A stretch of 5,928 nt of DNA from Elusimicrobiota bacterium (GTDB taxonomy: Bacteria > Elusimicrobiota > Elusimicrobia > FEN-1173): NCBI GenBank assembly GCA_003158755.1, contig PMLF01000099.1:1-5928 (forward strand). The letters run 5' to 3'. Shown one piece after another: positions 5,228 through 5,928 of the stretch. Positions within the stretch are counted from its first letter, which is position 1; each line of letters begins with the position of its first letter. The notes under the pieces were generated by a model, which was not told the origin of the DNA, ran no database searches, and saw only the letters and a list, made by a program, of their open reading frames with translations. Made by a program: the position numbers and the translations under genes.

Positions 5228-5928
5228 ATGGAAATCGGCATCGTCGGATTGCCCAACGTGGGCAAATCCACCCTCTTTAACGCGTTGACCGGGGCCCAGG
5301 CCGCGGCCAGCAACTTCCCCTTCACAACGATCGAACCCAACGTCGGCGTGGTTCCCCTCCCGGACCCGCGGCTCCAGGTGCTGACGAAAATGTTCTCCTC
5401 GGCCAAGACCGTCCACGCCGGAATCCGATTCACCGACATCGCGGGGCTGGTGAAAGGGGCCAGCAAAGGCGAAGGGTTGGGCAATCAGTTTCTGGGAAAC
5501 ATCCGCGCCGTGGACGCCATCGCCCACGTCGTCCGCTGCTTCAAAGACCCGGACGTAGTCAACGTCCTCGATAAACTGGACCCGGGCGAAGCGGCGGACA
5601 TTATTGAAATGGAGCTTCTTCTGTCCGACCTCCAGCAGGCGGAGAAGGCCCTGGACCGCCTCCAAGGCCCCGCCCGCACCGGCGATAAAAAATCCAAAGA
5701 AAAGCTGGAGGTCATGGGGAAGATCGTCCAGGGATTCAAGGAGGGCCGGTCGGCCCGGTCCCAAGGCGTTTCGGAGGAAATCAACCAGGAATTCGGATTT
5801 TTGACGGGGAAACCCGTCCTCTACGTCGCCAACACCGACGAGAACGGGGCGGACCCGGCGATGCTGGCCTCCCTCCAAGCGCGCGCCGCCAAGGAAGGGG
5901 CCGAGGTCATCACCCTCTGCGCCAAGCT
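5228..5928 (+). CDS. ychF: YchF-type Obg-family ATPase (C-terminus beyond the window)
   Basis: The first 233 residues of this protein are present and the frame stays open to the window end. The nucleotide-binding motifs are clear: G1 GLPNVGKST (7-15), the switch region 'NFPFTTIEPNVGVV' (29-42), and G3 DIAGLVKGASKGEGLGNQFL (70-89). The G4 position reads NTDE (202-205), i.e. N-x-x-E instead of the NKxD of GTPases. This change is the hallmark of YchF/OLA1 proteins and explains their preference for ATP over GTP. 'HVVRCFKDPDVVNV' (100-113) is also typical. The segment from about 130 to 190 corresponds to the helical coiled-coil insertion between G3 and G4. The missing part should contain the rest of the G domain and the C-terminal TGS domain; family length is about 360 residues. 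YchF binds ribosomes and is implicated in translation and oxidative-stress control. AAGGA (5215-5219) sits 8 bases upstream of the ATG. Confidence 0.97.
   Translation, partial: MEIGIVGLPNVGKSTLFNALTGAQAAASNFPFTTIEPNVGVVPLPDPRLQVLTKMFSSAKTVHAGIRFTDIAGLVKGASKGEGLGNQFLGNIRAVDAIAHVVRCFKDPDVVNVLDKLDPGEAADIIEMELLLSDLQQAEKALDRLQGPARTGDKKSKEKLEVMGKIVQGFKEGRSARSQGVSEEINQEFGFLTGKPVLYVANTDENGADPAMLASLQARAAKEGAEVITLCAK

Noticed and set aside
4949..5878. 309-codon minus-strand open frame
   Set aside because: It is the antisense of the dehydrogenase end and ychF, whose motifs are unmistakable on the + strand.

Overview
The window is a GC-rich bacterial chromosomal segment. All the genes I can support are on the + strand and packed tightly. 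The Gram-negative-type prepilin with the short 'RRGFTLIEL' leader, the strong AGGAG ribosome sites and the gene style suggest a Gram-negative or diderm, possibly uncultivated lineage. The pilin resembles those I associate with Elusimicrobiota-like genomes, but this is a weak guess from protein style only. No rRNA or tRNA gene, CRISPR array, insertion sequence or phage gene is visible.

Layout. Bases 2-118 look like the last 38 codons of an unrecognised upstream gene. A sigma70-type promoter (115-143) whose -35 hexamer contains that gene's stop codon precedes a type IV pilin/pseudopilin gene (187-606). Nineteen bases later comes an unrecognised six-helix membrane protein (626-1165). A second promoter (1162-1191), again with its -35 laid over the preceding stop codon, drives a gene for a GAF-GAF-ANTAR protein (1259-2497), which is a predicted signal-responsive RNA-binding antitermination regulator. 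The leader of that mRNA begins with a perfect 7-bp hairpin carrying a six-base loop. One base after the regulator's stop lies the GTG start of glutamine-dependent NAD+ synthetase, nadE (2499-4175). A 208-bp gap follows. It holds an AT-richer stretch and a pair of inverted REP-like palindromes with identical 11-base loops and differing but still pairing stems. Then come a short-chain dehydrogenase (4384-5214) and, 13 bases on, ychF, a universally conserved Obg-family ATPase that runs off the window end (5228-5928+).

How the genes may work together. The pilin and the membrane protein are probably co-transcribed by proximity only. The membrane protein, the GAF-GAF-ANTAR regulator and nadE are the most interesting cluster: a membrane module beside a soluble two-GAF sensor with an RNA-binding output, translationally coupled to the final step of NAD+ synthesis. 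A link between the regulator and NAD or redox status is inference from position. The short-chain dehydrogenase and ychF form a separate likely transcription unit.
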